Assembly: GCA_039881145.1 (NCBI GenBank)
Contig: JAYKKI010000008.1
Location: forward strand, 37,161,001-37,225,000
Reading direction: 5' to 3'
DNA: 64,000 bases
From: Druceiella hillmani
Lineage: Eukaryota > Arthropoda > Insecta > Lepidoptera > Hepialidae
The position numbers were made by a program, and so were the translations under genes. Below are positions 37,021-50,759 of this stretch, piece after piece. The notes beneath the pieces are model-generated. The model was not told the origin of the DNA. It did no database searches and saw only the letters and a program-made list of their open reading frames with translations. Each line of letters starts with the position of its first letter. Position 1 is the first letter of the stretch.

Positions 37021-37820
37021 GTTTAGTGTTCCGTATATTATAAGGAAAAACGGAATCCATATACCTAAGAGCACTTACGTGTCTGTCCATATGTCAGTCG
37101 TAAAGGTTTTTCTCTGGAACTGCTTGAAGTAGAAACTTGAAATTTAGCACAGTAATAAAACATATTAACCCGCATTTTACTTTATTACGCAATTACTTAT
37201 TTTCATATGTAGTGCAATGTATTTGAAAAATTAATTGTCTTTTAAAGAGGCTAATTATAAAGGTTTCAGAGATATACTGAAAGATATGTAAAAAAATGTA
37301 TTTTCCCCCTTCTTATTTCGGAAAGTACTCAATCGAAAATTTGGAAAAAATATGATAACGTTGGTATAATAATACATTTTATTTACCCATATATTTTGAC
37401 ACAATTAAAGAGGAAGTCAATTAAAGCCTTGAAAAATATTTTTTTCCCATTTTGAATATCACGTGGAGAACTTGGAAAGGCTTATTATAAGAGGTACAAT
37501 TTTTCACACATATATCATATCACCCATTATTTTTGGAACTAATGACCCAAAAATCATAAAAAACAGGGTTGATAAAACCTGACTAGAAGATTACTGGAAA
37601 CTGTTAGGCAATGATTATCCCAGATCTTTTAATTTTTAAAGTATGCATTATGTTTTTAAACCTATAAAAACATGGTATATAATAGGTTGTGATTTGTAAT
37701 AGTTTATATTCGTAAATACCTTAACAGAAATGCTATGTACGTTTAGAGGTTTATAAGTACTGAAATGTGTACGGAATCCTCATTTTGCGAGTTCTACCCG
37801 TGCTTGGCAGCTTTTTATCT
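37021..37820 (+). mobile_element. Lepidopteran dispersed repeat, second diverged copy
   Basis: It opens 'agtgttccgtatattataag' and 'gaaaaacggaatcc', and closes 'gtacggaatcctcattttgc' and 'gagttctacccgtgcttggc'. The ends match 27715-28252, but the middle is longer and diverged, so it may be a related subfamily or contain an insertion. Confidence 0.6.
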
Positions 37821-39009
37821 CTTCTTTTCAAAGCGCTTTTCTATTTAAATAAATAGCGTTTTTTGAAATGTAGTTTCAATTGAATTCTGTGTACATTGTC
37901 TTCAAGTTTTCTTTTTTAACCACGAAATTTTTTTCTTATCCAGATATTCGTAACCATTGTTTTAGTTTCTAAACTGGGCTCAAAATAAATTGTTTTAGAA
38001 TATAGTTTCGGTAACAGAACGCGACAAGACGTTAACCTATGTAATGACATCATAATGCTACGTTTAAAACTAACGTTAAAATCAATTCATATTTTTCAAC
38101 ATTTCCAAGAATATCTCGTATCACTACTCGTATAAAATATTTGCCACTTATTACTTCTTACTAAATATATATCAAAAAGACAATTTTTAAAATTTTCGTC
38201 ACAAAACAGTTAAATAGGTTTTAAAGGAATGTTCGCTGTTACATAAATTAGCGGCCTGGTTAATATCTGAACCAATATATTGTGATGATGAGAAAAGAGA
38301 CTTATGCAAGTCAAATGAGTAGAGTAGAAGGAATTTTATTCATAAAATAATTTATAAGAAAATTAGCGGTATTCAAAATAGCCAGGATAATATTTCACTC
38401 ATAAAAAACTACGAAAGAAAGAAAGAATTTGTCAAATCTAAAAATAAAGTAAATGTAATATTATTTAGATATCCTGTAAAGATGTCGTTTTTTTTAAATA
38501 TGAGTATTTCAATCACAGGGACCGAGCCACTTTTTTATTGTATCTTGGGACAAATAGCAAGTGTTCAACCTCGAAACACTTTTCAGAACAGCTTTGAAGT
38601 CGAGAAGACATTTAACTAACATTCAATTTTACATTTTCTTGATTACAATGGTTATGTAGATCTATCAGACGTCGTCCTCAATGGCTTTATCTATAATATT
38701 ATCTTAGGAAAACTTGCTAATTTCTATTCTATCCATTCCTGTTTTATTTTATATAACAAAGTAAAAGGTTGCATAAATAATGTCTCAAACACTAATATAG
38801 TAATTATAATGGGTTATTAAAGTAAAGAAATAGGGGGACAACACATACTAAATTTTAAAACTGATATTAATATTATTTAACAATGAAACATGTAAATTCC
38901 TTTTAAACAAAAATTGTTTGTTCGTGAATTCAAATAAGGTTAAATGGTTTATTCAAAAAAAATTTTCGTTCATTTTTTTTGCCTGAGTGTACATTAAGTC
39001 TGAATGGTT

Positions 39010-39300
39010 TTACAACCCGAAATGTAATATTGGGTTGGTAAATATTAACCCGACACTTTTTCCAGCGATTTCTGGAATGTTATTGAAACTTCTCGAACAT
39101 CTCTGGTATCTAAGAGCGCTGCCTCTGATCTTCACATTGGGCATAAACTTAGTTTCAGCAAGTAAAGAACAAACGAAATATATGGAAATTTCACAAAGGG
39201 GACCTAGAGTGTCCTTGCTTCGTGAATTCCGTTTAGGACGAAAAGTGTTTGCTGTGGGCTTTGTGTCCCGTTCATTATTGTTTTTAATATATTTTATCAC
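39010..39300. other. Unassigned island open on both strands
   Basis: The stretch has GC clearly above its surroundings. It is open for 130 codons on + (38987-39379) and 96 on - (39010-39300). Neither peptide resembles a family I know. The composition is more coding-like than most of the intron, so it could be an old retrogene or transposon piece, or conserved non-coding DNA. Confidence 0.35.
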
Positions 39301-40454
39301 AATTCATTTTATGGTGCTTTCACGTTTCCAAGACAGTGATTATATCTGTAAGATAGGACATAAGATTGCAAAGAAATAAATAAATTAAATTGAACATTTT
39401 GTTTTGTAGTAAATTTGGGAGTCTCCTTATATATAACACTCTATCATGTTTTAAAAGAAAGTCTTAAATGATAGTGGATATCATACATTAAAAATTATCC
39501 TGAAGAATCAACATCTAAATATGTGGAAATCAATCTTACGTAGGCATTAAGTTAAAATTATGTAATGGTCACGGTTCATAGCAATTCTCATCATTATCAT
39601 CGGAATTATGTTTGCCATGCATTTCCTGGCATTGTTAAATTTTTATTTTTTTACCCTTCCATATCGGATGGTGTTTTATGCTTGTGGTATTTATAATTAA
39701 CCCAACATTTTTAAATTACATTAACGGGATCGCTAGTAACGTTTAATATTTTCCAGGGCTCTATGTTGGGACTATCCTTTTTCTTAAATACATTAACGTT
39801 CTTCCTGTTTTTGATAGAAAAATATACTAAAGTAGAGTAGTATTTTTTTCTGACAACATTACAATGAAAAATGAAATTGAATTGAAAATTTGCAAAAAGT
39901 TGTTAATACATCTTTTTATTCCGATGGCTATTTTAAAAAAATATTTTGTCTGTGTATCTCTGATTACATTTTTAAGTAATTTCTTTTTTTATATTATCAT
40001 ATATTCAACGTTTTAAATCAATTTAATACAGTTAAATAAAAACAAATTGTGTTGTAAATATATAAATGTGAGCAAAACGTAACTAGATACTAGTTACGTT
40101 CATTTATTTACATTGATGAATCTATACACCTGGCGAACTCACTGCTACAAACGGAATTTCTTTCATTCAACCAAAATTACGGTGTACTTATAAAGTATAA
40201 GATTGGTAGATAGCAAAATGTGATAAATACTTGTAGAAAAAAATCAAAAAAATAAAAAGACGAAAAGAATCGAATTTTGAAATGTCAAGATGAGATTTGG
40301 ACGAAGATTGAGGGTAGGAAAAGAAAGGAGAAGGATTAAGGAAAGGGTTATGAAATGAAATGAAACGTGGAAAGTAAAATTAGGATCACTATAATTTTTT
40401 CAGATGACTTTTGAATTCTTAAGTGGACGGTGAAAGCCTAGTGTCAGTATTGAG

Positions 40455-40830
40455 TTTCCTTCAAAACCTGAACAGTAAAGGAATCGTCAGGAGCATGAGA
40501 GGTTACTCAGAACTTAGACCCAGGTAAAGTGCTGTAAATCTAGTGATAAAGTAGATGTAACTGTAAGGATATTTTGAGATATTACAAATCAACGTAAGAA
40601 TACGAAAATTGCGCCGGTCGCGAATTCCATCCACCTAAGCCGCGATCCCTAGAAATACGTGTATGATCAACAATTTTTCGAGCTGAAAATTTTTACAAAT
40701 TCCTACTTGTTGAAAGGATTAATGTTGGTTAAGCTTTTAAGGTCAAGGTAGTACACATCTCCATAGTATAATAGAGGTAATTGCAGTCCTCGATACAGCT
40801 GCAATCCACTTACTGTTGTATCTTTATTTG
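40455..40830 (-). pseudogene. Jockey-like LINE reverse transcriptase C-terminal scrap
   Basis: Read on the minus strand, one frame from about 40810 gives SGLQLYRGLQLPLLYYGDVY. A second frame nearer 40600-40455 gives RDRRNFRILTLICNISK, then YFITRFTALYLGLSSE, stop, PLMLLTIPLLFRF. This matches the thumb and C-terminal part of Jockey/CR1-type non-LTR reverse transcriptases (L-Y-K..V.P...YGD, then RR..RIL.L, then Y...RF, then L.IP). Frameshifts and stops show decay, and no 3' poly(A) or target duplication was identified. Confidence 0.6.
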
Positions 40831-41403
40831 TGTACATAATATTTTAAGGGAATCTTTCCCCATGTTCATTACATATAGCACCAAAATTTTTGAAGACAAA
40901 ATACGCAAGTGAATGAATGTTTAAATACGCGCCTCATAGAAAAACTGTACCAGCACTTAGCATTCATTTCAAAAGATCACGTTTGTTCTTGATCACAACA
41001 TTTGATCCTTAAAACGATCTCATATTTGAAGGTCAACAAATATGGTTTCCTTTAGATTAGTCTCACTTCTACGTCATTTTTTATGAGATATAATACAATA
41101 GGCGTTTTTTTCTCACACATAACACAACTGGTGTGATTTCGCAAGCTGTGCTATTTACTTGTTTTTATTAACTATCTGATATCTGGTTTGAATAGTCTAA
41201 GTAGTGATTACATTTAAAGGATTTTTTTAGAAAATATTAACAAGAAATATAAATCGTAAATATAATGTGCTGGAGAAATTGTAACTATTGCCAAATATTG
41301 GAATTCGGCCTTCATATACCTGTAAAATCCACATATAAATTAATTTTGGTCAATATTATTATACGGCATACAAGCACACAAGTACTCATGCACGCTCTCA
41401 CGT

Positions 41404-41422
41404 ACACACACACACACACAAA

Positions 41423-41466
<44 letters not shown>

Positions 41467-41475
41467 TATATATAT
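41404..41475. repeat. (CA)n and (TA)n compound microsatellite
   Basis: A CA run at 41404-41420 is followed by TA from 41427. An open frame running across it codes only for repeat-derived residues. Confidence 0.95.
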
Positions 41476-41524
41476 GCATATTACCACGATATAATAAAAA
41501 ACAACAAAAAGAACTGAAAACGTA

Positions 41525-41830
41525 TTTTCCCTCCCTCTTTCTACCGCGATGCACAAATAACATCCGCCGGCTACAGAAATATGAGCAAATGTCAGAACGC
41601 GGTCAGCGAAGGAAACGCGGTTTCAAGGAAAACTCCTTAATTCATCACCGGGTAGAACAAATCGGCTCGTTTATACCGCACTGCCGGCCGACACTAGATC
41701 GACATAACGACCTCATTTATACAGAGTCCGGTGCGCTAATAGAATTTTGTCCTTCGTTAAATTTTATAATGACAGCGAGCTTTGAGGGGCCGGCTCTCTT
41801 CGTGTTTATTCCTAGTTTATTAGCACTGAC
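41525..41830. promoter_or_regulatory. GC-richer island, candidate conserved non-coding element
   Basis: About 45% GC with 'cactgccggccgacactaga', 'gagtccggtgcgctaataga' and 'ttgaggggccggctc'. A + frame is open throughout but derives its length from the adjacent microsatellite. No domain was recognised. Confidence 0.3.
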
Positions 41831-42587
41831 GTGGGCTATAATGTAGATATCTATTAATACACAAGCAAAATCTACAAATTAACAAACCTAAATTTATTTT
41901 TTTTGTACTTACACCATTTTATTTATACTTACACCATTTTATCATATAGAACATTTCTTCAAATGTCTGTGTTTAGTACTCATGAGCCTTAATTCACATT
42001 CAGTAACAATTATAGGTTAGTGTAATTCTATGCTCTTAAATTGTGACACATCAATATGCAATTTAACTATGAGAAATTGGGTGTAAATTTGGATTATTGG
42101 TTTTATTACAAGAACAATTTTTTATCAATACTCGCAACCCTAACACATGAATTTTAATGCTGAAACTCGAACGAACCTTTACAGGTTGAGTCATTAAAAC
42201 TGTATTATTTTCTTTGAAATATTTGTTGTAATACTAATTTAATTAATTATTAATTTATTATTAATTTAATTTTTTTAAATTATGTAAACCGTTAATTAAT
42301 TACTAGATATTATTTGAATGAAACTAACAGTTGAGCTTTCCGTGGAACCATGGAGATCAGTGCGTTCAACGAAGAAAAATCCAGATACATTTGCCTTTTG
42401 TTTTTAAAAAAAATATTAACATTAACATTTCAAGTTTTAACTTTACGCAAGCTGTAGTAACTAATAATAAATCGCTTAATTTACTAAATTCTGTAATCAT
42501 ACATTATTAATAACGACGTATATATCGTTTCAATAATGACAATGCATTAATAAAAAATAATCCGATATAATTCTCAACTATATCATT

Positions 42588-42591
<4 letters not shown>

Positions 42592-42656
<65 letters not shown>
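42592..42656. repeat. (TA)n tract
   Basis: About 65 bp of uninterrupted TA. Confidence 0.95.
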
Positions 42657-42658
<2 letters not shown>

Positions 42659-43468
42659 TAAGTTAATCGTATTAAAAACTACGTACAGATTTATATTCCA
42701 GGCCGTCTTCCTAAAAAAAAAAAATTGGCGCCCTATTTAAGGTAATACCGTCAAAAAAATTTAGCACCCTATTAAAGTAACATAAGGACAAGTCTTGCAT
42801 TACTCGCGAAATGTTATATGTGACCTTTGACTGTCTCTAATCTCTAATTTACGTTTATTTATATATCCACCTATTCTGTAACTGTGACTTGGTTGTATAC
42901 ATTCTAATGAATAAAGGGCTTAGTACTTACTATCGAAACTAATTTAACCTCACCTAATATTGAAACATATAAAAAGTTTCTAAGATTTCAAATTGTGTTT
43001 TTATGCGTGTTAGTTAATTTTTTAAGGTTTTACACGATTACGTATTTTAAGAAATCCCGTAGATGATCTTTATTTCTTATTTCATACGCTCACTAATTTA
43101 GTATGAGTAAAGTTTTATAAGTAAAAAACAATATTTGATAAAAATATAATATACTAACGCATTTGATATATAGTACGGTATAATGTATATATGTAGTTAT
43201 AGTTTTACTTGTAAATTCTTAGTCTTGTGAAATATAAAGAATATATTAAAAATTATCGTATGTTCTCGTAATAAACTTAGGCGTATATATAAACAACAAA
43301 TCATTGTAATCGGGTGTTTTTAGAGACATACTCTAATGGAAGACAATCTTTAAGTTCAATTCTCAACCACTTTTTTGATCAATAATTTGTTCAATGAGGA
43401 AGCTCATTCTTGGTTGAATGGTTATGACAATTACAAAATTGTCGTACACAATAATTTTTTCATTAACG

Positions 43469-43489
43469 TATATATACATATATATATAA

Positions 43490-43561
<72 letters not shown>

Positions 43562-43573
43562 CGTACATATATA
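43469..43573. repeat. (TA)n tract, interrupted
   Basis: About 105 bp of TA with several CA and TG interruptions. Confidence 0.95.
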
Positions 43574-45959
43574 ATCGATATCGTTAATTTTAAGGGTTAT
43601 CTATATCTTTTTAAATTTGCTGAAGCAATTTGAACCGAAAAATTATTTGAAGGTGCTTTAAAAATTATTTGTTTTCAATATTTTGCTATATATTACTGAC
43701 TGTTAGTGCTTGTGAGTGTACGAGCTTGTATCCGTGCGTGTGTCTTTTTTTACTTAGCTCCAACTAAGAAAGTTTGTATACAACCTTGTAAATTCTAGCA
43801 ATTATGACGCTTAACTTCCATACTTCAGAGACCATTTAACCTCCTGTTAATAAACATAAAACCATTTTCATACTAGACATTTTTACGTAATAAAATATTT
43901 TAATTCCTTTTAGAATAAGCATAAATTAAAATATTCTGTGAACGAAATTTTCGATTAGAATAAGCGTGCCAAATTTAATAATACTAGGGCAGAAACATCT
44001 ATTGTGTTGTACCACGTTTAATTATTTATACCTTTGTTCTACGTTTTCAATAACAGCAGCCTGTACAACCCTCTCTCCGATCTTCGCTATTTGAATAAAA
44101 TAAACTTTTCATCCATATATTACAGCCCCTAGGTCCTATAATAACGCACGATACGCTCTATACTTTGTATATCGCTATCATATTATGTTATAAAGTAAAC
44201 ACGAACCTTGTAAGCCCCTTGCCCTTCCGTAAGTCAATTCAAGCATGACGCATTTTCAATAAGACCATTACGCAAAAACGAAGTTGCCTTCGGCGTGGGA
44301 TGATGTAAGAAGATGGAAAGCGCATGCTTTGTATTTTACGTAAGTATTATAATTTGTTTTCTGTGTGGAAATGAATTTATGGTAAATTTAATTTTATTCG
44401 TGACATTTTCTCGTTTATTGGTTGAACTTGATGGTATCACAATAAGTTTTCGTTTGTTGAAAATAAGAATGGGATGAAAAAAATAATTTCAAATTTAAAT
44501 ATTTTTATAATATTTGTATATAATATCTCATCGTATTGTATTGTATTATTGAAGTTTATGTTTAAAAATTTTAATTTGTCAGAGTCTTTGAGATAAGTGA
44601 AACGCTAAGTAGGTTTGACAAATTTTTCGTCCCTTGCTTTTGCTTTTATATATTTTTAAAAATATTTTGTGGGTTTTATTATTATGGTTACTTTTTTGAA
44701 AACCTACAAGAAAATGTTTTTAATATTGTAATAGTTTCAATAAATCTAGACAGTAAAATTTAAATATTTGGATCAAATAAAAATCTTCCCACTGTAGTAT
44801 ATTAAAAAAGTTTTAAATATTTTGATAAACTTTTAGTTTTTAATTAAATATTAAATAAATTCATTCATTGGTGTATGTTCAATAGTTATCACATTTGGCG
44901 GACTTAATGCCAAATAAATTTTAAAAAATAATTATATGGAAGTCTATAAAATACTTCAATGACGAAAATTTCGAGATTAAGGACAGACCCAGTTAAGGGG
45001 AAAATAAGGTTGAATCATATAATTAAAAAAATTTATTAACTTTGGCATGGTATGGTTATCGTTAAGATAGAATTAAATATTTTTATTTCATTATAATTTT
45101 ATATTTTTATTCCATTATAAGTTTTAATTCATACAAATTATAACATGGTAGAAATTCGTCTCTTAATTGAAGTCTCTTGTTGCTTTGCAAAAAGTTCCAG
45201 CTAGTTGTATCGCTAAGTACGTAGAACTTTTAGTTACGATATATTAATGTGATCATAAACCAAACTTCGAGTAAAATAAAAGATTTAAATTACGAGTTTT
45301 TCTTAGTTTTCCTTTTGATATGTATTTTATGTAAATATGAAATTAAATTTATTTATCACAGTAATGTTTGTTTAACTATGAAGACTTACAATTATAATAT
45401 AGTCGCTAAATTTTATCTAATAAATGTACGAGTACAATTATATGCGTGTATGGTTGATATTTACGTTATTTAATTCAAAATTATGGAAAGAAACATTATC
45501 GTCTATTGGAAAACGTAAATATTTGGACAGAATGTAAAAAAAAAAAGATGTATACTATTTATTTGTTGTGGTTATGCTATTTTAGTATATTTGAATCGTA
45601 TTTAGTTAAAAAATATTGCATGGTAATTTTTTTTAAAAATGATTCAAAATTTGTTTTTTACTCAGTTTAACGCGCCGAATCACCTGATGAATAATCATCT
45701 TCCAGGCTCCAGTTCTTCCATAATCAAAACAAACTTTAATACAAATAAATTTTTATATAATAAAAAAACAAATGTATTATGTTTTGCACATAAGTTATTG
45801 ACAGGGTTAATAACTTGTATAATAAGGTTTATAACATTTTCAAATAGTTCTCAAGATGCTCAGATTCTCGAATTTGAAATCCTTATACAAGTATGACAAT
45901 GCCGCGTCCAAACATTGCTGCATGTCCATGATATTGTATAATAAACAACGTTTTACAGC

Positions 45960-46110
45960 TCATTCCAGTCATAAGGCTCCTGGGTGGGGAACAGGTATAA
46001 AGTTTTCAACACGACAAGTTAATCAGGGTGCGTGTGTGTCCCGGGGCGGTGGTGAGATCGGAAGTCGAAAGGGTAGGTTAATGGGGCTTACCGCGTGCCA
46101 ATTTTTATAT
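45960..46110. promoter_or_regulatory. GC-richer island of unknown role
   Basis: 'ggctcctgggtggggaacag', 'gtcccggggcggtggtgaga' and 'ggggcttaccgcgtgcc' stand out against the AT-rich context. There is no coding similarity. Confidence 0.25.
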
Positions 46111-46664
46111 TCTAAAACCATATATATTTATATTTATAGGTTGATATTTAAGAGAGGTAACGGGTCGTTCTCGTGAAAAATAATATATTTGGCCACGCGG
46201 GTTTAGCCACGATTGGTGACAGTCGCAAGTCATAGACTCATTGAGTACAACGATTATTACGTACGTTGCGTTCTCTTTATAACGCTCGTACTCCACTTAT
46301 TTAATGTAATATTTGCAATTTAATGATAAATAGTATATAGTTGCATTTTTCTTAAATGTGGTCTTCGCTGATCTTGAGCGCGTAAAAATAAATTAAAGAC
46401 AAATTGTATATTGATTTAGTTACATATAAAGGCTTCAAGAACCACTTATAGCAGCTTTAATTTCATTTTGAAAAAACAGACGTCAACTAAACCTTTTTCT
46501 ATGCACTTCTGGGAAATGTCACAATGTTCTTCGATTCGACTATACGATAAAACGTATTGCTACAGTAGTGGAGCCAAGGTAAAATAGCGTAGATTACTAT
46601 TATCAATTTAATACTATTCCATATTGTTTTGCGATGTAATGTCTATCGACTTGTTGAAGTATAC

Positions 46665-46772
46665 ATTTCTCATCAAACATTGGTCAGTCACGGACGTCAC
46701 GGAGTGGCATACATTTCTCAGTCACGGAGTAGCATACATTTCTCATCAAACATTGGTCAGTCACGGACGTCA
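46665..46772. repeat. Local direct duplication
   Basis: 'tacatttctcatcaaacatt' followed by 'ggtcagtcacggacgtca' occurs twice, with a third partial 'catacatttctcagtcacgg' between. Confidence 0.85.
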
Positions 46773-47234
46773 TATACTTGATCAATTGTATCTCTTATGA
46801 AGTTGACCTCGATTTCATATTAATATTATGTATTTGGACAATTATAATACGTCTGATTGCTTGAATAATGACAAAAAACCACTGTGGTGAAATCGTAAGT
46901 CTTTTTGGATTTCCAAATATCTTTCCTTCGTAGTATACGTATGACGGTTCCAGATACTCAAAACGTTCGCAGGATGAAGACAATGGCAAGTGTGTTATTT
47001 GCTTATATAGTCATTAATGAAAAACTCATTACTAGTGTATATACCAAGTTCCAACCTAACTGTGTTATTAACCTCTGAGCTATCATCGATCAAGCAACAT
47101 ATTCAGAAAGAAATCATGGACTGTGGAGAAAATCGAAGCTTAAGTTGCTATAAAATCATCAGTCAAAACAAAGCAAGGAAAAAAACCATAAGTTATATTA
47201 GATGAGATGTGATCAGTTTACGGTGACCCTTGCC

Positions 47235-47815
47235 CAGTGGAACTTTTATTTACAAGTTGCATAACCTCTACAAATCAGGCATTGTTTCGATCGAAGATAA
47301 TCCACGACAGGAAGGACGAACGAAGTCACCACCTAGCACTATTGATGTAGTTGAAAAACTTAGTTAGAAAAATGCCCGAATAAAGAAGAATCACTTAGAA
47401 GAAATGTTTGGCGTATCTCCAGCAATTTTTTAAAATATTCTTCATGACCATCTAAGGATGTCAAAACTCAGCCCAAAATGAGAGCCAAAACTGCTCACGT
47501 CGCCGCAAAAGCAACAATATGTTGAGTGTTTACACTACTTTTTGGTTCTTTTCTAGAGAGGATTAAGTTGAAGTTCTGAGACAAATTTTTAAGGGTGATG
47601 AAATTTGATTTCATCATTACGAGACTGAATCCAAGCATGAGTCCATTCTGTGGCATAAAAATATTACTTTAAAAAGTACCTTAATACAAATTGTACATTA
47701 AACTTCATAGGGGTGGCCCCTACGAAGTTAAAGGTATCTCAATCGGTCGGTAAAGCCATGGTGACATTTTTCCGGGACACGGAGGGCAGGACCTCATTGA
47801 CTTCAAATGTTAAAT
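47235..47815 (+). pseudogene. Degenerate mariner-family transposase
   Basis: The main frame reads NLYKSGIVSIEDNPRQEGRT, the helix-turn-helix end of mariner transposases with their S-x-E-D-x-P-R-x-G-R signature. It then reads HLEEMFGVSPAIF, followed by ILHDHLRMSKLSPK. A shifted frame gives GDEI, stop, FHHYETESKHESILWHKNI, which includes the first catalytic Asp region and the ESK..S..W block. Further on come SVGKAMVTFF and, in another frame, GHGGQDLIDF, the GK-M-T-FWD..G..LIDF block. Numerous stops and frameshifts exclude activity. The two later catalytic Asp positions are not recognisable and no terminal inverted repeats were found. Confidence 0.78.
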
Positions 47816-50624
47816 ATTACGGTTTTTAACTTCCAGGGATCTAGAAAGCTTAAAGCTTATTCACTTCACTTTTACCACCTGCATCATTTGGCTTAATAAA
47901 TACAAATCCCTTTTGATATAGCTCGATGATTCATATTTCAAATTGTCACGTTCAAAGCTCCACGTGATTATGAATACTCAATGATACCTCAATACTAACA
48001 TGAAAAAAGACTTTGTAACTGACTGAAATTGATTTTTCTTTATTTTCTTTGGCTTTAACAATTTTTTAAATACAATTTTTTTCGAACGTTACGTTATGCT
48101 GTGCCATTCACACGTAATGAAGTCCTTATGTCAACAAAGCGCTGACATCTAAACTGAATCTGTTAATCTTAATTCTTTTATCTAAATTGAAGATATAATT
48201 TTTAGAATTACCAACAATTAATAAAAAATATTTTTTTATTCTTATCAATGTAGAGGTATTTTATTAACTTAACCCAACTGTATTTTTCATTACTCGGCCT
48301 TTGTGCTTAATAGCACAGTTACTAATGTAGACAAATAAATTAAAGAAAACATATCACAAAGCAGTCATGACTTTATCTAGAATAGAATTTGTCAAGGAAA
48401 AGCAATAATAATATTCGCAAAATTCACTATCGAGATATTGCTTTTATTGTTTCTTCATGAGAGATCTACAAGAGTCGTTATGAATAGTGCTTTAGGGAAA
48501 ATATTTGAAGATCCTTCTAACAGAACCGATCATTATTAATGTTTATATATAGAATTGAATCACGGGTATTGAAACCAATAAGAGCTAGATAAATGTTATT
48601 AAAGCGAGGTAATATATCATTTGAAAGTAGTTTTGATATGACGATGTACTTAAGTTATTGGAAATTTTACATCTAAACTTATAATTCAATATTTTCACAA
48701 TTTCAGTGTCAATTGTGAGTTCTGAATACAAGGTAAGCAAGATTTTCGTAATTTTAATGAAAATTATAAGTATAATTGAAAATTAGTGTATTGAAATCTA
48801 AAACTAGCACGATAAAATATATTATCTTTTAATTGAACCTACAATGATATTGATACTATCTTGGCAACAGCAATCGATACTATTCGTATTTTTTCTAACA
48901 TAAAAATCTGGCCGTTAATTTATTCACATTACTGAGTAGAGTTTGAGGTTAGAAAATTGTGCAATAATATATTAAAAATATTTCAAATATATATTAAGTA
49001 TCACAATTTTTTCCTAAATAAAAAAATTACCAAAAAATTATGCCATTGATTCCGTTATATAAATGAAAATAAAACATTTGACAAACTCCAACTGTGACCA
49101 TTTATTAATGGTCACAGTTGGAGTTTGTCATATATAATTCGACTTTATGTTATTTACGGTTTCTTGAGATTCTTAAATTATTCTGGGTTTAAAATAATTT
49201 TTTTTCGGGTATGTAGGTGGTTTCTTGTTTGAAAATTATGTGCCGTAATGTGAGTTATTTACATATTAATTTATCAAGAGGGAAATTTAATTTTTTTTAA
49301 CTCATTCTCCCATAAAATCTATACCTCTGCAAATATCTCGGCAAATAGCTCTGATATATCTCGTAGATAAGGCTATGATGGACCATTTTAATATATATTA
49401 TGGCTTATGTATTCAGCGTTATATAAGTCTCGGCATTTATGAAATACAATAGAATTTAATTTTCTTTTAGGTTTTAAATATGTCTTGATTTTGTTCTATG
49501 TAGGTGTAACTTAAGTGGCCTTAAGGGATTTTCGGGTAGTGCCAAATTTAAATTGCCCATAAATAATCACCTTCTCCCAGCTTAGGTCCAAACTATATAC
49601 TAATATTTACTTAAATATAATTCGGTATAAATTTGGATAATTTTCTATATGTATATATCAAACTATACGCTAGTATATATTAAAATATAACTTGGTAGAA
49701 ATTAATAATTGCAACAACATTTAAACTCATTGAATTATCAGCTATTTGTGTACATAAAATTACATTTTAAAATTTATTTAAATATAAGTTAATACAAATA
49801 AATAATTTAAACGTAGTTTAAACACACAAAATTGGTATACACATATGTGGTGATTTCAATTTTAATTTATATGTACAGCTACTATATTCTACTTTATTAG
49901 TATTCGGACACTTATTTGCTCAGTATTTTAATAAATATTGTCTACATATAATAATATTTTCATTGATAAAAAATAATATTAATAATAGTAACATATATTA
50001 GGTGATAATATTCTCTATATAGCGATCACTATCTAATTTGATAATATAAAATAAATACTATTACACAAAATTCGTTTGAAATAGCGATACACTTTTATTT
50101 TTTCGCCTCGTCTAACGATGTGAAAATTAAATATTTCAATTATCACATTTTTGTTTCCAAAACAATTATTGTAAATATAGAAAATATTGTAAATAGCTTT
50201 GATTATTAATCTTTTTTACTTAATTATTTATTCAATATTACCCATCCCATACATATGTCAAACAATTTCATTACAATTTGTTACGGTAAATGGGATAGTG
50301 GTAAATAAAGGACGACAAAATATCGTTTAGCTAAAGCATTCTCAAATTACATTTTTATTATCGCGTTATATATGTAATAACATGTTAGCTTTTCAACATA
50401 AAGTACTTTGAAATAAATCAAAACTATTGGTTACAAGTCATAAAACGAACACTTACATTATACACATTTCCTACTAGCCCTTTGACCGCAACACGCTAGT
50501 TCGCCACAAAAAAAAAACTATTTCAACTTCGAAAATAACATTTTCCGTCTCTTATTTGTTGCCATATATCATCTTTAAGTGTTTCAACGGTTGTTAAAGA
50601 GCAATTTGATAGCGCTGAATAAAT
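47816..50624. other. Gene-free AT-rich stretch
   Basis: It holds the perfect hairpin at 49079-49130. Otherwise there is no recognisable structure. Confidence 0.55.
49079..49130. repeat. Perfect 24-bp inverted repeat (hairpin)
   Basis: Arms 49079-49102 and 49107-49130 are exact reverse complements (tgacaaactccaactgtgac, catt, and its complement) around a 4-nt loop tatt. The arms are far richer in GC than the surroundings. Confidence 0.95.
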
Positions 50625-50700
50625 CCCGAGGGCGCTGACGACGTACGCTTTCCGCCGCTAGTGGCCGGCCAATGCGCTACCAGGCTAGCGTATTTGACAA
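50625..50700. promoter_or_regulatory. Short GC-rich island
   Basis: 'cccgagggcgctgacgacgt' and 'gccgctagtggccggccaat' over about 75 bp, 60 bp before the 149-bp repeat. No frame of interest. Confidence 0.25.
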
Positions 50701-50759
50701 TTACTGAATGTCTGATATCCTTACACGTTAGCTACATATAACACCTGTTACGTCGTAAA

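Larger units (their letters stand above)
42657..46664. other. Mostly gene-free AT-rich stretch
   Basis: It contains the (TA)n tract at 43469 and the GC-richer patch at 45960. No coding sequence or identified transposon was seen. Confidence 0.5.

Noticed and set aside
41265..41846. 193-codon open frame (+)
   Set aside because: It crosses a (CA)n/(TA)n compound microsatellite that codes only for repetitive Tyr/Ile/His/Thr. No domain on either side.
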